Positions 9,624-18,548 are shown, numbered from the stretch's first letter. The stretch is 64,000 nucleotides of DNA from Paenibacillus sinopodophylli (GCF_005930355.1 NZ_VDBO01000003.1:457486-521485); one strand, 5' to 3'. Numbers and translations: made by a program. The notes: generated by a model from the letters alone, not told the origin.

Positions 9624-9639
9624 TTAAGAGTAGATTAAG
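9624..9639 (-). promoter_or_regulatory. Second TTAAG-N6-TTAAG repeat, candidate operator
   Basis: This element matches the site at 2319-2334 except at one spacer base. It precedes the regulator remnant and the SLH-protein gene, so the intact regulator could still act here in trans (inference). Confidence 0.45.
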
Positions 9640-9690
9640 AGATGCAAAAAAGAGACTCCGTAAAGCTCGCAATCTCTTCCGATAGATCTC
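9640..9690 (-). pseudogene. Remnant of a paralogous histidine kinase 3' end
   Basis: DNA from 9690 down to about 9640 aligns with the last codons and trailer of the kinase at 2361 (for example GAGAT, ATCGG/GTCGG, then GGAGTCTC). No reading frame survives. It supports a duplicated kinase-regulator junction. Confidence 0.6.
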
Positions 9691-9893
9691 TAATCTGTAC
9701 CTCCCGGCATGAAATATAGCGGATTTTTCTGCGGAACGGCACAAACGATTCGGACATCTGATATCCTTGGTCGTGGAACCCAGTTTACTATGTATCTACC
9801 ATGTGCATAACAAATTGTATACTTCAACTCGGGGTTTACTGAATCTAAATTGTATTTTGCCCGAGCTGGGCTCTTACAAAAATACTTATTCAT
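9690..9893 (-). CDS. Small hypothetical protein, 67 residues
   Basis: An open frame from ATG 9893 has GAGGG about 11 bases upstream. The product is basic, contains three Cys residues and no clear membrane helix, and ends MPGGTD. I do not recognise a family. Its end abuts the kinase remnant and it is preceded by a 15-bp inverted repeat, so it sits in a rearranged stretch. It may be a real small gene or a chance frame. Confidence 0.3.
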   Translation of the reverse strand: MNKYFCKSPARAKYNLDSVNPELKYTICYAHGRYIVNWVPRPRISDVRIVCAVPQKNPLYFMPGGTD

Positions 9894-9913
9894 TCAGATC
9901 ATCCCTCTTAAAG

Positions 9914-9954
9914 CGATTACACCATTTTTAGTATACTGGAAAATGGTGTAATCG
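9914..9954. repeat. 15-bp perfect inverted repeat
   Basis: CGATTACACCATTTT (9914-9928) and its exact complement (9940-9954) flank an 11-base loop. The T-run on the plus side (9959-9963) is a few bases away. It could be a terminator for a plus-strand transcript or an end of a small mobile element. Confidence 0.6.
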
Positions 9955-10070
9955 GTCGATTTTTCTCAAAAGCAAAGACCCTACAGTCGAAGGCTATAGG
10001 AGCTCAAACTCTTCATATCTCATTTTCGTTTTACACTCCCGCATATCCTCAACACCCGGATTTTTCGCCG

Positions 10071-10559
10071 TTACTTGTGATAAGGTTCCCCCCGATTTAT
10101 CTTCACAGCTCGATAAATTTGCTCCACCAGCACCAGCCGCATTAACTGGTGCGGCAGCGTCATGCGCCCAAAGCTAAGCTTCTGTTGGGCACGCTTCAAT
10201 ACAGCGGGAGCAAGACCATTGCTCCCGCCAATAACAAAAGCCACGTGGCTCCGCCCATACGTGGCTAATTTATCGAGCTGGCCCGCGAGATCCTCGCTTG
10301 ACCAGAGCTCGCCTTCAAGCGCGAGCGCAACTACGTGCGCCTCAGGCTTCAGCTGCGCTAGAAGCCTCTCGCCCTCTCGCTCGCGCACAATTGCTTCCTC
10401 CGCCGGACTCATCGTCTCCGGCGCTTTCTCATCGGGCACTTCCGTGAGCGTAAGCTTCACGTACGGCCCGAGACGCTTGGCATATTCCGCTATGCCAAGC
10501 ACCAAGTACTTTTCCTTCAGCTTGCCGACGGCAGCTATTTGTATATGCAAACCCGACAC
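10071..10559 (-). CDS. rlmH: 23S rRNA pseudouridine(1915)-N3 methyltransferase RlmH
   Basis: This 162-residue protein has the standard length and features of the SPOUT enzyme RlmH: an N-terminal [13 protein letters not shown], the SAM-binding loop VIGGSNGL, and the C-terminal [17 protein letters not shown] that forms the trefoil knot and substrate site. It methylates pseudouridine 1915 in helix 69 of 23S rRNA, acting on the assembled 70S ribosome. It is the last gene of the WalRK neighbourhood, as in other Bacillales. Only a short gap separates it from the upstream CxxH/CxxC gene. Confidence 0.97.
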   Translation of the reverse strand: MSGLHIQIAAVGKLKEKYLVLGIAEYAKRLGPYVKLTLTEVPDEKAPETMSPAEEAIVREREGERLLAQLKPEAHVVALALEGELWSSEDLAGQLDKLATYGRSHVAFVIGGSNGLAPAVLKRAQQKLSFGRMTLPHQLMRLVLVEQIYRAVKINRGEPYHK

Positions 10560-10587
10560 TTCCCTTTATGCTTTTATTCCTTATTAC

Positions 10588-10764
10588 CTAAACCACCAGA
10601 AACGTAGCTGGTTCATCACAAAAATCACATTTCCGCGGTGGATCCCAATCTGCGAATTGTGTCTCCTTCAAATCAACAACATCCGGTGCATCCTCATATT
10701 CATCTACAAATCGGTCCAAGGCCGTCTCCATATGCTCTTTACACACACAATACATCGTCTGCAC
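10588..10764 (-). CDS. CxxH/CxxC small protein (YyzF-like)
   Basis: The minus strand encodes about 58 residues (GTG 10764 with AGGA 8 bases upstream; ATG 10755 is an alternative giving 55). It carries CVCKEH near the start and KCDFCDEPA near the end, a paired-Cys layout that suggests a metal site. An acidic middle (DEYEDAPDVVD) separates them. B. subtilis has a similar CxxH/CxxC protein, YyzF, in the same place between the HtrA-type protease and rlmH genes. The role is unknown. Confidence 0.8.
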   Translation of the reverse strand: MQTMYCVCKEHMETALDRFVDEYEDAPDVVDLKETQFADWDPPRKCDFCDEPATFLVV

Positions 10765-10811
10765 GCTTCCTATCCTAGTTGAATGTATTTTGCCTAACGG
10801 TTTCTTCTTAA

Positions 10812-11015
10812 CTAACCGTCATCTAATTCCTGTTCCACGATCCCTGCTACCGTCTTACCAGTCTGTCCAAAAATATCTATACCCAGCATATCAGAAAACG
10901 CCCTCCCTTTGAAGTCGACAATTTCCGCAAACGTTATGCATTCACCAACATTAGCCTCTAATGCTTTGCCCCATCTCAGCTTATTCCGTTTGTATCGCTC
11001 ACCTTCCAACCTCAT
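10812..11015 (-). CDS. Small hypothetical protein, 67 residues
   Basis: An open frame lies between htrA and the CxxH/CxxC gene, same strand. The product begins with a basic segment (RYKRNKLRWGKALE) and continues with a mixed, globular-looking stretch ending ELDDG. No motif is recognised and the ribosome site is poor. Position and orientation fit an operon member, but coding status is uncertain. Confidence 0.35.
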   Translation of the reverse strand: MRLEGERYKRNKLRWGKALEANVGECITFAEIVDFKGRAFSDMLGIDIFGQTGKTVAGIVEQELDDG

Positions 11016-11087
11016 CTACCACCACACAAGAAAACCGCGGCACCCAAACGGTTTCCCATTCGAGCACTACGGCTATTCAAAAACTTA

Positions 11088-12449
11088 TTATTCCTCGTCT
11101 TCCTTCTCGCCCAACTTGAACTTCGCGACCTTCAGCTTACCATCACGATAATAGCTGATTTCGATCTCGTCGCCAATCTTTTTGCTGCCGTACAAATATT
11201 TACGCAGGCCCATCGTGCTGCTAACCGCTTGACCATCGAGCTTCACGATAACGTCGTTGAAGAGCAAGCCCGCTTCCTGTGCAGGGCCAACAGCCTCAAG
11301 CACGATTACGCCGTCATAGATATCATCAGGCAGGTTAAGCTTAGGCACTGTACCTTCAATAACATCATCTGATTCCTCTTCCGGTGCCTCGGCATCTGGC
11401 AACAAGTCCTCTTCGCCTGCGTCACCGTAAGCGTCCTCGAATCCCTGCTGCTCCCAGTACTGCTCCAGATCCATCGTATACACGCCTAGATAAGGACGCG
11501 GCACATGGCCCAGCTTGATCAAGCTCTCCACGATTGGCATAGCCAGATTAATCGGAATCGCGAATCCAATGCCCTCAACGCCAAGATCAGCAATCTTCAT
11601 ACTATTGATGCCGACTACGCGCCCATTAAGATCAATTAGCGGTCCGCCGCTATTGCCCTGATTAATGGAAGCGTCAATCTGGATAACCTCTTGCTCCCAG
11701 TCGTACACGCCATCCTGATTAAGCGATACCGGCACGATCTGTTTCGTCTTGCTCACGCTTCCCGTTGTTACGGACTCCCCTAGCCCCAGCGGATTGCCGA
11801 TTGCAATAATGTATTCAGCAGGGCGCAGTGCCGATGAATCGCCAATCTCAGCGACAACATCAATGCCCTTCGCATCAATCTCAAGCACGGCCAGATCGGT
11901 GATCTGGTCTTTCCCAACGATACTCGCCTCGCGCGTCTCTCCATCCATCAGCACGACCTTCACGGCCTGCGCCTGATCAATCACATGATAATTCGTTATG
12001 ATGATCGCTTTGCCATCCTTCTTGCTGATAATGACACCAGAACCAACGCCCGCCTGGCGCAGTGTTCCTTTACCCTCGGAGCCTTCTGGAAGCGGCTTCC
12101 CATTGCCAATACCAAGCGCATACATTTGCTGGTTAATGACGCTGACGACGGCTGGTCTCACTTTCGCCGACGCCTGTATTGGACGCTCCAGCGGATCAAC
12201 GGCCTGCACACTGCCAGCTGTTGCTACTGCGCCCCCGCCATTGCCGATCCCGCCTCCGTCCCCGAATACGGCACCGAACAGCAGGGTTGCGGCGACCGCA
12301 CTCGTAATCGAGGATACGAATGCAATGCGGACGTTAGACCACTTTCGCTCCTTGCTTTTATATGGAAAAGCAAAGTCTCCTTTCTTGCTTTCGCGAGATG
12401 CACGCTTGGAAACTTTGGTCGAATAAAAATCATCGTCGAATAAGCTCAT
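11088..12449 (-). CDS. htrA: HtrA-like membrane-anchored serine protease with PDZ domain
   Basis: The chosen start is ATG 12449, preceded by GAGGAG at 8 bases, giving 453 residues. A short basic cytoplasmic segment, one membrane helix (about 43-63) and a trypsin-like domain follow. The catalytic triad is seen as His in IITNYHVID (near 153), Asp in TDLAVL (near 184) and Ser in GNSGGPL (near 265). A strongly acidic insertion (EEDLLPDAEAPEEESDD) precedes the PDZ domain (about 350-440). These proteases degrade misfolded exported proteins. The gene is the usual downstream member of the walRK cluster (yycK/htrC position). The acidic linker may be lineage-specific. Confidence 0.93.
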   Translation of the reverse strand: MSLFDDDFYSTKVSKRASRESKKGDFAFPYKSKERKWSNVRIAFVSSITSAVAATLLFGAVFGDGGGIGNGGGAVATAGSVQAVDPLERPIQASAKVRPAVVSVINQQMYALGIGNGKPLPEGSEGKGTLRQAGVGSGVIISKKDGKAIIITNYHVIDQAQAVKVVLMDGETREASIVGKDQITDLAVLEIDAKGIDVVAEIGDSSALRPAEYIIAIGNPLGLGESVTTGSVSKTKQIVPVSLNQDGVYDWEQEVIQIDASINQGNSGGPLIDLNGRVVGINSMKIADLGVEGIGFAIPINLAMPIVESLIKLGHVPRPYLGVYTMDLEQYWEQQGFEDAYGDAGEEDLLPDAEAPEEESDDVIEGTVPKLNLPDDIYDGVIVLEAVGPAQEAGLLFNDVIVKLDGQAVSSTMGLRKYLYGSKKIGDEIEISYYRDGKLKVAKFKLGEKEDEE

Positions 12450-12609
12450 TGCTATCGCTCCTCTCGATGTTTTAGACATCAAGACTATTTTTTATAATAT
12501 AGGAATGTTTTCGGAAGATTTGACTAAAATAATAATAGATTCGAACGATGCTCAGAACTTATTTTCCATCCCGCTTCCCACCATCATAAAACCAAGGAGA
12601 GATGCTGCA

Positions 12610-12831
12610 ATGAAAACCAAAACGCCCGCCGCATGGGAACAAGTACAGCTCGCTGCCAAGCTCGCCGACTTAAAGGATGACCACTACCGGACCGTTCTCA
12701 CATTAAGCGCCATGCTAGAATTATTCATAGACAAAGGCATACTTACAAGAGAAGAGCTAAGCGCCAAAGCCGATTCGCTTGATGCACAGCTGGAGTCGCT
12801 TATTTCCGCTTCACTTCATCCCATGGGGTAG
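12610..12831 (+). CDS. Small hypothetical protein, 73 residues
   Basis: ATG 12610 has AAGGAG 10 bases upstream. The product is probably helical and amphipathic (KLADLKDDHYRTVLTLSAMLELFIDKGILTREELSAKADSLDAQLESL). The helix ending in an ILTREEL turn recalls short regulatory or assembly domains, but I recognise no family. It is convergent with walJ and their 3' ends overlap by about 32 bp, which argues for a real but minor gene. It lies divergently from htrA. Confidence 0.6.
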   Translation: MKTKTPAAWEQVQLAAKLADLKDDHYRTVLTLSAMLELFIDKGILTREELSAKADSLDAQLESLISASLHPMG

Positions 12832-13606
12832 GCTTGTCGTGGTACGTTGCCCGCAGAGGATGCTCTTCCTTCTTATAAAATATTCCGTTATCCTCCAAGA
12901 TAGAATTCACGGTTAGCATCGCTAAATCCATCATGTTATGATCAAGGCTCAAATGAGCCAAATAGACGCGTTTCGTCCGATCCGTCATAAGCTCCAGCAG
13001 CGCTTCGCCTGCCGCCACATTAGATAAGTGACCGACGTCGCTCAAGATACGGCGTTTCGTATTCCATGGATACCGCCCCATTCGCAGCATTTCGGTATCA
13101 TGATTGGCCTCCAGCACCAATACATCTGAATCGATGATATGCCGCTTGACCTTCTCACTCACATAACCGAGGTCTGTTGCTAGGCTGAGCTTCTCCCCAT
13201 TCTCCACAAAGCAGTAGCCGACAGGCTCAGCCGCATCATGAGAGATCGGATAAGATTGAATCGCCATTGACCCGAAGGTCACTTCTTCGCCCGTTTCCAT
13301 AAACACACGTTTCTCCGGGGCAATGTTGCCTACATGCCTCTCCATCGCGGCCCATGTAGCTTCATTCGCATAGATGGGCAGTTCATACTTTCGTGCGAAC
13401 GCCCCAAGTCCCTTAATATGATCAGAGTGCTCATGCGTGACGAACAGCGCATCGAGCTGATGCCCCGTCACTCCCCGCTCTCGCATAAGCTCATCCAGCT
13501 TCTTCGCACTCATTCCTGCATCAACAATGACGGTCTTCTCATTCCCTTGTACAATTGTCGCATTGCCGGTCGAGCCGCTTCCCAGTACTGTAAATCGAAG
13601 TCCCAT
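12800..13606 (-). CDS. walJ: WalJ metallo-beta-lactamase-fold hydrolase (YycJ)
   Basis: This 268-residue protein has the metallo-beta-lactamase signature FVTHEHSDHIKGLG, an N-terminal LGSGSTGNATIV, and later metal ligands in YPISHDAAEP and the AHLSLDHN stretch. It belongs to the YycJ/WalJ group, reported to have nuclease-type activity and linked with cell-wall signalling and DNA repair. It follows yycI in the classic walRKHIJ order. Its 3' end overlaps the convergent small gene at 12610. Confidence 0.95.
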   Translation of the reverse strand: MGLRFTVLGSGSTGNATIVQGNEKTVIVDAGMSAKKLDELMRERGVTGHQLDALFVTHEHSDHIKGLGAFARKYELPIYANEATWAAMERHVGNIAPEKRVFMETGEEVTFGSMAIQSYPISHDAAEPVGYCFVENGEKLSLATDLGYVSEKVKRHIIDSDVLVLEANHDTEMLRMGRYPWNTKRRILSDVGHLSNVAAGEALLELMTDRTKRVYLAHLSLDHNMMDLAMLTVNSILEDNGIFYKKEEHPLRATYHDKPTPWDEVKRK

Positions 13607-13638
13607 AATGCTCTTTCCTGTCCCTTCTCCCGCTCCCG

Positions 13639-14388
13639 TTAACGAAAACCGTTCGCTTCCCCTTGTTCTTCATCCGTTGCAACCTCACCGCTTATCGCGT
13701 GCACATAGAACAGATGGCCGTCCTCCAGCATCACACGCCAGGAAGGCGCCGACACCTGCTTCTCCGAATCGAAGATTTGGCCTTTGTAGCCGAGTTGAAT
13801 ATCTGTAATAATTGCGCCATCAGGCAAATAGGTTTCGATTAGGCTTGCTACAATTTTCGCTGCGGGAAGCACTGGCTTCGCTTCACCTGCACCGAGCAGC
13901 TCTACCCGATCCTGTAAGAAGGAAATGATTTTTTGATCGCTGATGTACAGTGTAAGCTTTACATCGAACATCGGCCGTCCTTCGACAACACGATATAAGA
14001 CGAACTGATCTACGCTGCTGTTCAGCAAGTCGAATGCATATTGGTCAAGCTCAGGAATACGGCTGCCCAGTGTCTTCAACAGTTCTTTTTTGGAATAAAT
14101 AATTGTACTGTCTACCGGCTTGTCCAGAATAATCGGCTCCGCATTCTTACGGCTGTCAGAGTGCAGGTTATAAGTTAAATCCCCTAGCTCCGGTGTTTCA
14201 AGCGGCAGATTGGCTTCGAGCGAAATACGCTTCTGCTGCATGATAAGCACCTTGTCCTTCGGCAGCTCCGCTGTGTTTACATTCAGATTCAGCTGCTCTC
14301 TAATATCGAGCCAGAGCTGATAGCCCAGCAATACGTTGAGCAGCAGAAACGAAATAATAAGCACACTTTTCGCTCTTCCCCAATCCAC
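13639..14388 (-). CDS. walI: WalI (YycI), regulator of the WalK kinase
   Basis: This 249-residue protein has a single N-terminal membrane helix (VLIISFLLLNVLLGYQLW) and an outer domain of YycH/YycI type. Together with YycH it contacts WalK in the membrane and tunes its kinase activity; B. subtilis YycI has this role. The gene lies between yycH and walJ, about 32 bp from each, and is surely in the same transcript. Confidence 0.93.
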   Translation of the reverse strand: MDWGRAKSVLIISFLLLNVLLGYQLWLDIREQLNLNVNTAELPKDKVLIMQQKRISLEANLPLETPELGDLTYNLHSDSRKNAEPIILDKPVDSTIIYSKKELLKTLGSRIPELDQYAFDLLNSSVDQFVLYRVVEGRPMFDVKLTLYISDQKIISFLQDRVELLGAGEAKPVLPAAKIVASLIETYLPDGAIITDIQLGYKGQIFDSEKQVSAPSWRVMLEDGHLFYVHAISGEVATDEEQGEANGFR

Positions 14389-14420
14389 CCGCTTTCACCC
14401 CCGGCCCTATCTATATACCC

Positions 14421-15875
14421 TTACTTCCCTTTCCCGAAAAACAACGGGTTCGCTCCTCCAGCAGCCAAAGCTGCCGCAGCGGCGCCACTCACAGCCATTT
14501 CGGAGTTATCCTCTACGGCAGTATCGTCTTCTGTATCCTGAATAGACGATTCCACTTCCTGTTTAGGCGGCTCATAGCCATTCGGATAAGCTTCCGTCAG
14601 CGTTTCCTCTGTCCCATCGGCTAACCGTACTGCCCATACTGGAATGAAACGAATTCGTTCCTCATCAATCGGCAGCGCCTGCAGCGCAGGGAACAACGTA
14701 GTCACCTCACTGCGACGACCATAATCCTTGAGAATAGACTGAAGATCGTCTCCTCCGGGCAGCCATCTAACTGTACGTGATTCCGAATCTGCTGTTAGTG
14801 TAATTAATGATCGTGCATATTCCGTAACTACGCCCTGCTGCAGCGTAAGCTTCATATAACCATAACGGAATGGAGGTGTTGAGATTACGGGATATTGTTC
14901 GATGTATTGCTTGAACCGAATATCCTTGCCTTCTCCACCAGGATTCGCATTTACGAACCGATGAACCCCATCCCAGCCGCCGTGCTCATTCACGAAATCT
15001 ACCGAGGCGTACACATTGTCGCTTAGCAGGTTTTCTGTAATCTGCGGGGCGCTTGGATCGGTATAGCTAATCCATTTGCCATTCTGCTCTACCTGCAGAC
15101 CTCGTTTGCCGTCCGTATAAATTTGTGAGCCTTCCCGATCCTCCAGTGCCCTTGTCGTGCTTGGATCAAAGAACAAGCTTCGCTGCATCAAGTCCGGCGA
15201 ATACGTGTCATATGGAAACAACATTTCCGTTGATTGAATCGGAACAACCGGAACATAAAGCCCGTCTGCTGTCATCGTATAATTAGGCTGATATTGCCCG
15301 AAGCCCACATAGTCCTGTACATCACGTACAGTCAAGTCTGCACGCACGGATTCATAGACCATTTCGCCGTCCGCACTGAAGAAGAACGTTCTAATCTCCT
15401 CCGTACCCGTCGTCTTGAAGATCCAGATCCGGTCTATCGTCTCATTCAGAAACAATAGATCGCCCTCCAGCTTCAGCAGCTTCTGCAGCAGCTCCACCGG
15501 AATTCCGTTATCGAACCGAAGCTCAATCCCGATATCATTCTTGCGGATCTCTTCCCAGTTGAGCACATCGGAAGGACTGCGCTGGAAGCCCTTGAACTCC
15601 CTGCCCTGAATGCGCTGATTCAGAATCATGTCATAGAACTGCATGCCTGGATACATAACGGTATGCTTGTTCCCACCCATATGGATGACAAGCGTCTCTG
15701 GAAAAATAACACTTTCCACGCTTGCCGTCTTACCCATCGGTTCAGCATTGACATAATCCTGATCGCTTCGGACTGTAACACCTAAACCCGGCATGCTGTA
15801 AGCGAGCAAGTAGCTTTGGAGCAAGCTCAGCACGACGAGTACAATAAGCGTTGTCGTCTTTATTCTCTCCTTCAT
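14421..15875 (-). CDS. walH: WalH (YycH), regulator of the WalK kinase
   Basis: This 484-residue protein has one N-terminal membrane helix (TTTLIVLVVLSLLQSYLLAYS) and a large outer domain of the YycH family. The C-terminus has a low-complexity alanine and glutamate tail (EDDTAVEDNSEMAVSGAAAAALAAGG) that looks like a poorly conserved extension. The start overlaps the walK stop by 4 bp (ATGA), indicating translational coupling. With WalI it restrains WalK. Confidence 0.93.
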   Translation of the reverse strand: MKERIKTTTLIVLVVLSLLQSYLLAYSMPGLGVTVRSDQDYVNAEPMGKTASVESVIFPETLVIHMGGNKHTVMYPGMQFYDMILNQRIQGREFKGFQRSPSDVLNWEEIRKNDIGIELRFDNGIPVELLQKLLKLEGDLLFLNETIDRIWIFKTTGTEEIRTFFFSADGEMVYESVRADLTVRDVQDYVGFGQYQPNYTMTADGLYVPVVPIQSTEMLFPYDTYSPDLMQRSLFFDPSTTRALEDREGSQIYTDGKRGLQVEQNGKWISYTDPSAPQITENLLSDNVYASVDFVNEHGGWDGVHRFVNANPGGEGKDIRFKQYIEQYPVISTPPFRYGYMKLTLQQGVVTEYARSLITLTADSESRTVRWLPGGDDLQSILKDYGRRSEVTTLFPALQALPIDEERIRFIPVWAVRLADGTEETLTEAYPNGYEPPKQEVESSIQDTEDDTAVEDNSEMAVSGAAAAALAAGGANPLFFGKGK

Positions 15876-17722
15876 GCCGGCTCACCCCCTTCTTGCAGCA
15901 GCGGCAGCGTGAAGGTGACGGTTGTACCCTCGCCCAGCTCAGAGTGCAGTGAAATGGTTCCACTATGCGCCTTCACAATTTCCCGGGCAATGGACAGCCC
16001 AAGACCTGTTCCGCCCATATTGCGGGATCGCGCCTTATCTACTCGGTAGAAGCGGTCGAATATCCGGTTCAAATCCTTCTTGGGGATGCCAATTCCCGTA
16101 TCCTTAACGCTAATGGCAAGCAATGCCGAATCGGCCGGCTTCTTCGCCGTTAGTTCAATCGTTCCACCGTCCAGCGTGTATTTAATGGCGTTCGAGAACA
16201 AGTTGTCGAGCACCTGATCGATCTGGTCGCGATCAAGCCACGCCGAATCAAGTCCGTTATCAACGCGAACCGCTGCCTTAATCGACTTCTGTCTAAGCTG
16301 GAAGGAGAACCGGTCAGCTACCTCGTCCAGCATATCATGCACATTAGTCTGCCTGCGCCGCAGAGGTGCCTGATTCGAATCGAGACGCGACAGATGCAGC
16401 AGATCCGTTACCAGCCTAATCATGCGCTCCGTCTCATTGCGGATAACACCGACGAAGCGTTCCGACAGCTCTCGCTCTTCAAGCGCGCCGTCATTAAGAG
16501 CTTCTGCGTAGCTCTTAATCGTCGTAAGCGGCGTTCGCAGCTCATGTGATACATTGGCTACGAACTGGCGGCGCGATTGCTCAAGCTTCTCTTGCTCGGT
16601 TACGTCCTGCAGTACGGCGATCGTACCCGTAATCCCTTTGTCACGACGATGAATCGGTGTAAAGGTTGCCCGCAGATGTCCTTCCTCACTGTCGTCCATA
16701 TCCTGCTCGTCCGCATGGTGTGCAATAAGCAAAGTTTGGCCCCGGCCTTGCTGAAGCTCATCCAGCCGCTGCTCCGACAATTCAAAAACCTCTGACAGTG
16801 CAAGTCCTTCGAAGGTGCGCACATCCAGCAGTTCGAGCGCCCGCCTGTTCCATACGATTACCTTGCCATACTCATCGGCTGCGACCACGCCATCGCTCAT
16901 ATTCGATAGAATGGAAGTCAGCTTCTCATTCTCCTCTTCATTCACCGACAAAGCTTCCTTCAGTCTGATCGTCATGTCATTGAACGCGACGCTCAAGCTG
17001 CCGATCTCATCATCGCCCAGTACCGGAACCTGAAGATCGAACTTCCCTTGCGCGATCGCTTCCGCTTGCCGCGTCAGTCCTTGGATCGGACTCGTAATGG
17101 TGTGCGCAAGCAGAATGCCGAGAACGCCCGTCAGCCCGAGGGCAATGAGTGTTCCCGAGAAAAAGATCTGATTGACTCGATTCACCGTCTCATACAGCTC
17201 ATTCATCGAAGCGACGACATACACAACACCAACCACTTTGTTGTCATTAATCGTCACCGGCTGCGCGATCATCTTCTTGCGCGTATTATCTTCATCTATA
17301 ATTTCTTGCTCATTATCTGTAATGTTCTGAAGCGCCCGGCTTACAGCGAGCGATTTGTTCTTCTGTCCAATATAAGATTGGTTGCTCTGAACCGACGTAG
17401 CGACCATCTTGCCGTTGGAATCGAGTACTTGAACCTCTGCGCCGCTAATACTGAATAGATTGCGAACCACGAAGCTAAGATCCTCCGTTGTGCTCTCCGC
17501 AGAGTCGCTTTCCGTATCCGGCTTCGCTGCAAGACTTGGTGCTGCGAATTTCGAGAGGATATCCGCTTGCTCTTTGAGGTTTTTAGTGAAGCTGTCGATA
17601 AGCGAATTTTTGACGGTGCTGATGAAATATACGCCAATCAACTGCATCGCTACAAGAATCAGCAGCAAATAAATAATAACCAGCTTGACTTGGATCGTTC
17701 GGAAGAAGCTCTTGCCCTTCAT
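15872..17722 (-). CDS. walK: WalK cell-wall sensor histidine kinase
   Basis: ATG 17722 lies one base after the walR stop, with GGAGG inside the walR end, so I prefer it to the ATG at 17749; the protein is then 616 residues. Order: membrane helix, extracellular Cache-like domain, second helix (GTLIALGLTGVLGILLAHTI), HAMP, PAS (ILSNMSDGVVAADEYGKVIVWN), HisKA with FVANVSHELRTPLTTIKSY, and an ATPase domain with NLFSNAIKYT, DTGIGIPKKD and GTGLGLSIAREIV. It is the essential kinase that controls peptidoglycan hydrolase genes through WalR. Confidence 0.97.
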   Translation of the reverse strand: MKGKSFFRTIQVKLVIIYLLLILVAMQLIGVYFISTVKNSLIDSFTKNLKEQADILSKFAAPSLAAKPDTESDSAESTTEDLSFVVRNLFSISGAEVQVLDSNGKMVATSVQSNQSYIGQKNKSLAVSRALQNITDNEQEIIDEDNTRKKMIAQPVTINDNKVVGVVYVVASMNELYETVNRVNQIFFSGTLIALGLTGVLGILLAHTITSPIQGLTRQAEAIAQGKFDLQVPVLGDDEIGSLSVAFNDMTIRLKEALSVNEEENEKLTSILSNMSDGVVAADEYGKVIVWNRRALELLDVRTFEGLALSEVFELSEQRLDELQQGRGQTLLIAHHADEQDMDDSEEGHLRATFTPIHRRDKGITGTIAVLQDVTEQEKLEQSRRQFVANVSHELRTPLTTIKSYAEALNDGALEERELSERFVGVIRNETERMIRLVTDLLHLSRLDSNQAPLRRRQTNVHDMLDEVADRFSFQLRQKSIKAAVRVDNGLDSAWLDRDQIDQVLDNLFSNAIKYTLDGGTIELTAKKPADSALLAISVKDTGIGIPKKDLNRIFDRFYRVDKARSRNMGGTGLGLSIAREIVKAHSGTISLHSELGEGTTVTFTLPLLQEGGEPA

Positions 17723-17723
17723 C

Positions 17724-18470
17724 CTACGCGAAGCCTCCGGACTTAGCATTACGCATCATATATCCTAGTCCGCGCCGGGTCATAATATATTCCGGACGAC
17801 TAGGGTCATCCTCAATCTTCTCACGTAATCTTCTAATCGTTACATCTACCGTACGCACATCTCCGAAATATTCAAAGCCCCATACGGCCTGCAGCAAATG
17901 CTCGCGTGTCATGACTTTGCCGCTGTTGCGTGCCATATAGTAAACTAGCTCGTACTCGCGATGAGTAAGATCAAGCGGCTCTCCGTCCTTATAGACAACG
18001 TACATATCCGTATCAATAAACAGATTGAACAGCTTGAAGCCCTGCTGCTCCTGCTCTGCAGGTCCTTCTATCGCATTCGTATGCTCTCCATTTGCTCCTG
18101 CAGGCTTTTGTTGCCTGCGCAAATGCGCTTTCACACGGGCAAGCAGCTCACGCGTACTGAACGGTTTCGTGACATAATCGTCAGCGCCCAGCTCAAGCCC
18201 AAGCACCTTATCGATTTCTGTATCCTTGGCAGTCAGCATAATAATCGGCATCTGCAGCTTGGTACGAACCTCGCGGCATACGTCCATGCCATCTTTGACT
18301 GGCAGCATCAAATCAAGCAGAATCAGATCAGGAAGCTCCTCGAATGCAAGTCTCACTGCTTCTCCGCCGTCAAAGGCACAGATTACCTGATGCCCTTCCT
18401 TTTCCAAATTAAACTTTATAATATCGGCTATCGGCTGTTCGTCATCGACCACTAATATTTTTCCGTGCAT
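17724..18470 (-). CDS. walR: WalR essential cell-wall response regulator
   Basis: The receiver domain holds [13 protein letters not shown], the phospho-acceptor [16 protein letters not shown] and [20 protein letters not shown]. The winged helix ends with [32 protein letters not shown]. At 248 residues it is about 13 longer than typical WalR; the extra residues are in the interdomain linker (about 125-145, rich in Gly, Glu and Gln). It starts at ATG 18470 with a weak site (GGCGGTG). It is the first gene of the walRKHIJ operon. Confidence 0.97.
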   Translation of the reverse strand: MHGKILVVDDEQPIADIIKFNLEKEGHQVICAFDGGEAVRLAFEELPDLILLDLMLPVKDGMDVCREVRTKLQMPIIMLTAKDTEIDKVLGLELGADDYVTKPFSTRELLARVKAHLRRQQKPAGANGEHTNAIEGPAEQEQQGFKLFNLFIDTDMYVVYKDGEPLDLTHREYELVYYMARNSGKVMTREHLLQAVWGFEYFGDVRTVDVTIRRLREKIEDDPSRPEYIMTRRGLGYMMRNAKSGGFA

Positions 18471-18517
18471 CGCTACACCGCCCGTCGCTTGTCCTTAGTA
18501 AAACATCTATAACTTCT

Positions 18518-18548
18518 ATTCTAGCACACGTTATCCATTCCTTCACAA
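18518..18548 (-). promoter_or_regulatory. Candidate SigA promoter of walR
   Basis: An extended -10 (TGC-TAGAAT) lies about 48 bp upstream of the walR start. The best -35 is TTGTGA with a long 19-bp spacer. Confidence 0.4.

Noticed and set aside
15978..15991. ATTTCCCGGGCAAT, one mismatch from the Noc-binding site ATTTCCCGGGAAAT
   Set aside because: It lies in the conserved SIAREIV codons of walK and is not exact, so a chance match is likely.
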